Below, in pieces: positions 54,749 through 57,643 of a DNA stretch of 57,643 nt. The DNA lies in NCBI GenBank assembly GCA_964456445.1, contig CAYWBI010000007.1, positions 1 to 57,643 of the forward strand. Direction: 5' to 3'. Position 1 is the first letter of the stretch. Each line of letters opens with the position of its first letter. The notes beneath the pieces are model-generated. The model searched no databases. It saw only the letters and a list, made by a program, of their open reading frames with translations, and was not told the origin of the DNA. The translations under genes and the position numbers were made by a program. This DNA comes from CAYWBI01 sp964456445 (GTDB taxonomy: Bacteria; Calditrichota; Calditrichia; Calditrichales; J004).

Positions 54749-57643
54749 ATGGATCAACTTAAAAACATAAAAACCGTTTTGGCGATTGTTATTATATTAG
54801 TTATACAATCCGAACTTTCAGCTCAACATCCCGCCTTCCAGAAATATACAAGAGCATCTGGTTTGGCGAGTGATTATATCTTTGACTTATTGCAAGATAA
54901 AAATGGATTTCTTTGGATTGCAACAGACAATGGGGTAAGCATTTATGATGGGCATCATTTTCATACATATACAATGACCGATGGTCTATCATCAAACCTG
55001 ATTTACGATATTTTTCAGGATCATCAGGGCGCCTTGTGGTTCGGAACATTTGGAGGTGGCATTGTCCGCTTTGACGGATTTAGTTTTCAAAAATATGATC
55101 GTTCAGATGGCCTTTTATCAAACAGTGTTTTTCAAATTACAGAAGACAAATTCGGTAGAATGTATTTCCAGACTAAGTTGGGGCTTTCAGTTTTGGCAAA
55201 TGGCAAATTTATTTCGATAGAGAACGAACACGGCAAACAAGGTACTCTTTGTCGGGGCCCCGCGGGTCAAATCTATTTTAGTATTGACTCATGCATATAC
55301 AAACTCCAGCCTTCAAATGACCAAGAGCTTAATTATTACTGTATTAATCCAACTTCACAATTTGGCGGAAGCTTAATGGGCACTACCTGGGCGTCAATCG
55401 CCGTCTTAGACAAGGATACTTTGTTGTTCCCATGTAGGACGAGTTATATTAAACTCGTCACTAAAACCGATTCCCTATTTCCCGGAACTCCAAAACATAA
55501 GAATGAACTACATGCTTTGTTGGTGGACCGATTTCACAGGATATGGGCTGCATTCAAAAATCAGATCGAAATCAAGGATAAAAATAGAGTCACTATCCTG
55601 TCAAGGCAACAAGGGATTGAGCCCTCATTTGTAGAAGCAATCCTTGAAGATTCCGAAGGAACTATTTGGATTGGTACCTTTGGTGGAGGATTATATAAAT
55701 TATTTGGGGATTATTTAAATGTTTATACGGAAAAAGATGGAATGAACTCAAATACAATCCATACGGTATTCAAAGATTCGCAGCAAAATTTGGTAGCAGG
55801 AACAAGCAACGGTATAAATGTTATAGGTCAAAAAGATTATAAACTTAATCATTTTTTGGACAACATCTCTAGTGAAGTTCGGGCCATAGTGCAAAACCCT
55901 AATGGATATTATTATATAGGAACTTATTTAGGGGTGATTGGACCGATTATTCCAGGACAAAAAAAGCATGATTATAAATCATTGTTACACAAAATTATAG
56001 AAGGTGTCTCATCAATTTATATAAGTCCGTCAAATCAAATGTGGGTTGGATCTTATGGAGGCGGCATATATCTATATGAGAATAAAGACTCCTTAAAATA
56101 TACGATGAACGATGGATTGGCATCGAATATGATAGAGAAAATTGTGCCTGGCGTTAATTCACTTTGGTTCCTTTCAAAAGACCATGGTGCTACAAGGTAT
56201 AAAAATAAAACATTTTGTATTTTTTCTAAATTGAATGGTCTGCCCTCTAACTATACATCATGCGTATTAGAAGAGAACGACGGAACGGTTTGGTTTGGAA
56301 CAGACCGTGGCCTAACCATGATAAAAAATGGAAAGACCAGAACATATACTAAAAAAGATGGTTTGCAGTCTAATAATATTATAGGGGTTTTTCGTACATC
56401 AGGCGATAGCTTGTTCGTATTCAGCGAGAAAGTGATCCATCTATTGGTAAAGGATAAATTCGTGGCTTATGGCAATTCACCAATATTGCCATCCTTGCAA
56501 TCAAGCATTACCGATATCCTTTTTTGCCTTGGGGACAATCTATTTTGGCTGGCAACAACAGCTGGTCTTGTAAAACTTGATCTGAAGCGAATTTGCAATC
56601 GTCAGTTATTTTTAAAAAATGCTCCTCCTATAACAGCCATCACATTTGTTTATAACAACGGGCAAGAAATATATCATTATCCTCAAAACATCACTCAGAA
56701 AAACAGAAAATTAAGCGAAGTCAATTATACACAAAATAACTTTGGATTTTCTTTTGCCGGTTTAAGTTTTGCAGAAGAAAAGGCCATTACATATCAATAT
56801 AAACTACAAGGTACGGATCCATTCTGGTCGAAACCGGTAAGCAGTAATGAAGTCCAGTACCGTTCGCTTGCACCCGGGGACTATACCTTTAAAGCATATT
56901 CAATTAATCCCGACGGGATTCGCTCTCTTAAACCAGCAACATTTTCCTTTCGAATCTTACCCCCGTTTTGGCAACAAAGTTGGTTTATTCTAATCCTATC
57001 CTCTTTTTGCGTTTATTTATTTATAATAATCATCAATCATTTATCAACACGACGGCTCAAGAAAAAAGTTTTAAAACTAGAACATGAGAAATCGATTCAG
57101 GAGACACGTCAGAGAACAAGAGAACTTATTGCCCGAAATTTACATGACGATGTTTCATCTACCCTCAGCAGTATATCACTTTTCGTAGATGCGCTAAAGA
57201 TTCGTATTGAAAATAAACCAGACGAAGCAATAGCCTCAATAAATAGATTATACGACTTAACCCATGAAGCCGAAGATGCAATAGAAGATGTTGTGTGGTC
57301 CTTGTCAGCGGATCATAACAAACTTGGTGATTTAATAGTTCGAATAGCTGATCTTGCACCTGAAATTTGTATAAACAATAAAATTAAATGCAAATTGGAC
57401 ATTGAGGAGGGAGCAAAAAATATTCAAATAGAAGAGCAGTACCGCAAAAACATTTATCTAATTTTTAAAGAATCAATGCATAACATAATTAAACATTCTC
57501 AGGCAAAGACAATAAACATTGGAATATATTATAATAACAACATTTTTAAATTACAAATACGTGATGATGGTTGTGGATGCGATTTAAATCATATTAAATC
57601 AACCGGCAAGGGCGGCAATGGATTAAACAACATGCGTTTTCGA
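54749..57643 (+). CDS. Reg_prop beta-propeller sensor histidine kinase (partial)
   Basis: Open to the window edge; 965 codons are visible. Signal peptide (to about residue 26, ELSAQ), then two seven-bladed Reg_prop propellers (blades of the form DKNGFLWIATDNGVSIYDG, GALWFGTFGGGIVRFDG, GTIWIGTFGGGLYKL), a Y_Y_Y domain (ITYQYKLQGTDPFWSK, LAPGDYTFKAYSIN), a transmembrane helix (about residues 745-770), a coiled coil and a HisKA_3 histidine kinase: H-box LIARNLHDDVSSTLSSIS and an HATPase with N-box KESMHNIIKHSQ and G-box DDGCGCD and GKGGNGLNNM. The C-terminal end, possibly including a receiver or DNA-binding domain, lies beyond the window. It senses a periplasmic signal, by analogy with hybrid two-component systems. 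Confidence 0.85.
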   Translation, partial: MDQLKNIKTVLAIVIILVIQSELSAQHPAFQKYTRASGLASDYIFDLLQDKNGFLWIATDNGVSIYDGHHFHTYTMTDGLSSNLIYDIFQDHQGALWFGTFGGGIVRFDGFSFQKYDRSDGLLSNSVFQITEDKFGRMYFQTKLGLSVLANGKFISIENEHGKQGTLCRGPAGQIYFSIDSCIYKLQPSNDQELNYYCINPTSQFGGSLMGTTWASIAVLDKDTLLFPCRTSYIKLVTKTDSLFPGTPKHKNELHALLVDRFHRIWAAFKNQIEIKDKNRVTILSRQQGIEPSFVEAILEDSEGTIWIGTFGGGLYKLFGDYLNVYTEKDGMNSNTIHTVFKDSQQNLVAGTSNGINVIGQKDYKLNHFLDNISSEVRAIVQNPNGYYYIGTYLGVIGPIIPGQKKHDYKSLLHKIIEGVSSIYISPSNQMWVGSYGGGIYLYENKDSLKYTMNDGLASNMIEKIVPGVNSLWFLSKDHGATRYKNKTFCIFSKLNGLPSNYTSCVLEENDGTVWFGTDRGLTMIKNGKTRTYTKKDGLQSNNIIGVFRTSGDSLFVFSEKVIHLLVKDKFVAYGNSPILPSLQSSITDILFCLGDNLFWLATTAGLVKLDLKRICNRQLFLKNAPPITAITFVYNNGQEIYHYPQNITQKNRKLSEVNYTQNNFGFSFAGLSFAEEKAITYQYKLQGTDPFWSKPVSSNEVQYRSLAPGDYTFKAYSINPDGIRSLKPATFSFRILPPFWQQSWFILILSSFCVYLFIIIINHLSTRRLKKKVLKLEHEKSIQETRQRTRELIARNLHDDVSSTLSSISLFVDALKIRIENKPDEAIASINRLYDLTHEAEDAIEDVVWSLSADHNKLGDLIVRIADLAPEICINNKIKCKLDIEEGAKNIQIEEQYRKNIYLIFKESMHNIIKHSQAKTINIGIYYNNNIFKLQIRDDGCGCDLNHIKSTGKGGNGLNNMRFR

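Overview
The window (57,643 bp, AT-rich) looks like a chromosomal piece of a Gram-negative bacterium of the Fibrobacteres-Chlorobi-Bacteroidetes/Calditrichota sphere. The basis is secreted proteins ending in a type IX secretion sorting domain with an NYPNPFNP motif, a Bat (Bacteroides aerotolerance) cluster combined with a GldA/GldF/GldG-type ABC transporter, a TamA/TamB outer-membrane pair, many SxxC lipoprotein signals, and a Reg_prop beta-propeller sensor kinase. The NPFNP form of the sorting motif fits Calditrichota, KSB1 or Ignavibacteria better than classical Bacteroidetes. This placement is an inference; no rRNA is present.

Layout. (1) 0.27-1.9 kb: two poorly known minus-strand genes. 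(2) 2.1-18.9 kb: one long minus-strand Bat/MoxR/Gld cluster. In transcription order it runs TPR lipoprotein, BatD-like, MoxR, DUF58, TPR lipoprotein, second BatD-like, ABC ATPase (GldA), permease (GldF), GldG, DUF4340, BatA, then a three-copy REPIN array, then BatB, BatC, BatD, BatE and a SPOR lipoprotein. It probably builds an envelope-associated complex: MoxR remodels VWA-domain proteins, and the BatD/TPR proteins form the periplasmic part. (3) 19.4-28.5 kb: a plus-strand, tightly packed defence-like cassette: PLD+SNF2 helicase, Eco57I-like adenine methyltransferase (frameshifted), DUF262/HNH (GmrSD-like) protein and DUF3800 protein. Terminator hairpins follow, then a DprA/SLOG-like gene and a repeat-rich non-coding stretch. 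(4) 30-37.7 kb: a DUF2911 protein without signal peptide, then TamA-like, TamB-like and an M48/Ste24 protease (frameshifted near its C-terminus) on the minus strand. (5) 38.1-45.6 kb: two type IX cargo proteins flanking a trkA-trkH potassium uptake operon, and a small secreted protein. (6) 45.7-49.1 kb: bipA/typA, a TetR regulator, and a hicB-hicA toxin-antitoxin pair whose toxin runs into a 7-bp microsatellite. (7) 49.5-54.7 kb: arginine deiminase, a lipoprotein, a decayed DUF6090-like membrane-protein gene, an alpha/beta hydrolase lipoprotein and a further decayed membrane-protein relic. (8) 54.7 kb to the end: a sensor kinase cut by the window edge.

Three otherwise intact genes (methyltransferase, Ste24 protease, type IX cargo) are each broken by a single-base length change in a homopolymer, and undoing the change restores a family-typical reading frame. 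Either the assembly carries homopolymer errors or these genes are really broken. The strongest candidates for new biology are the helicase/methyltransferase/GmrSD/DUF3800 cassette, the REPIN-spacer tandem array inside the bat cluster, and the microsatellite-encoded hydrophobic tail on HicA.
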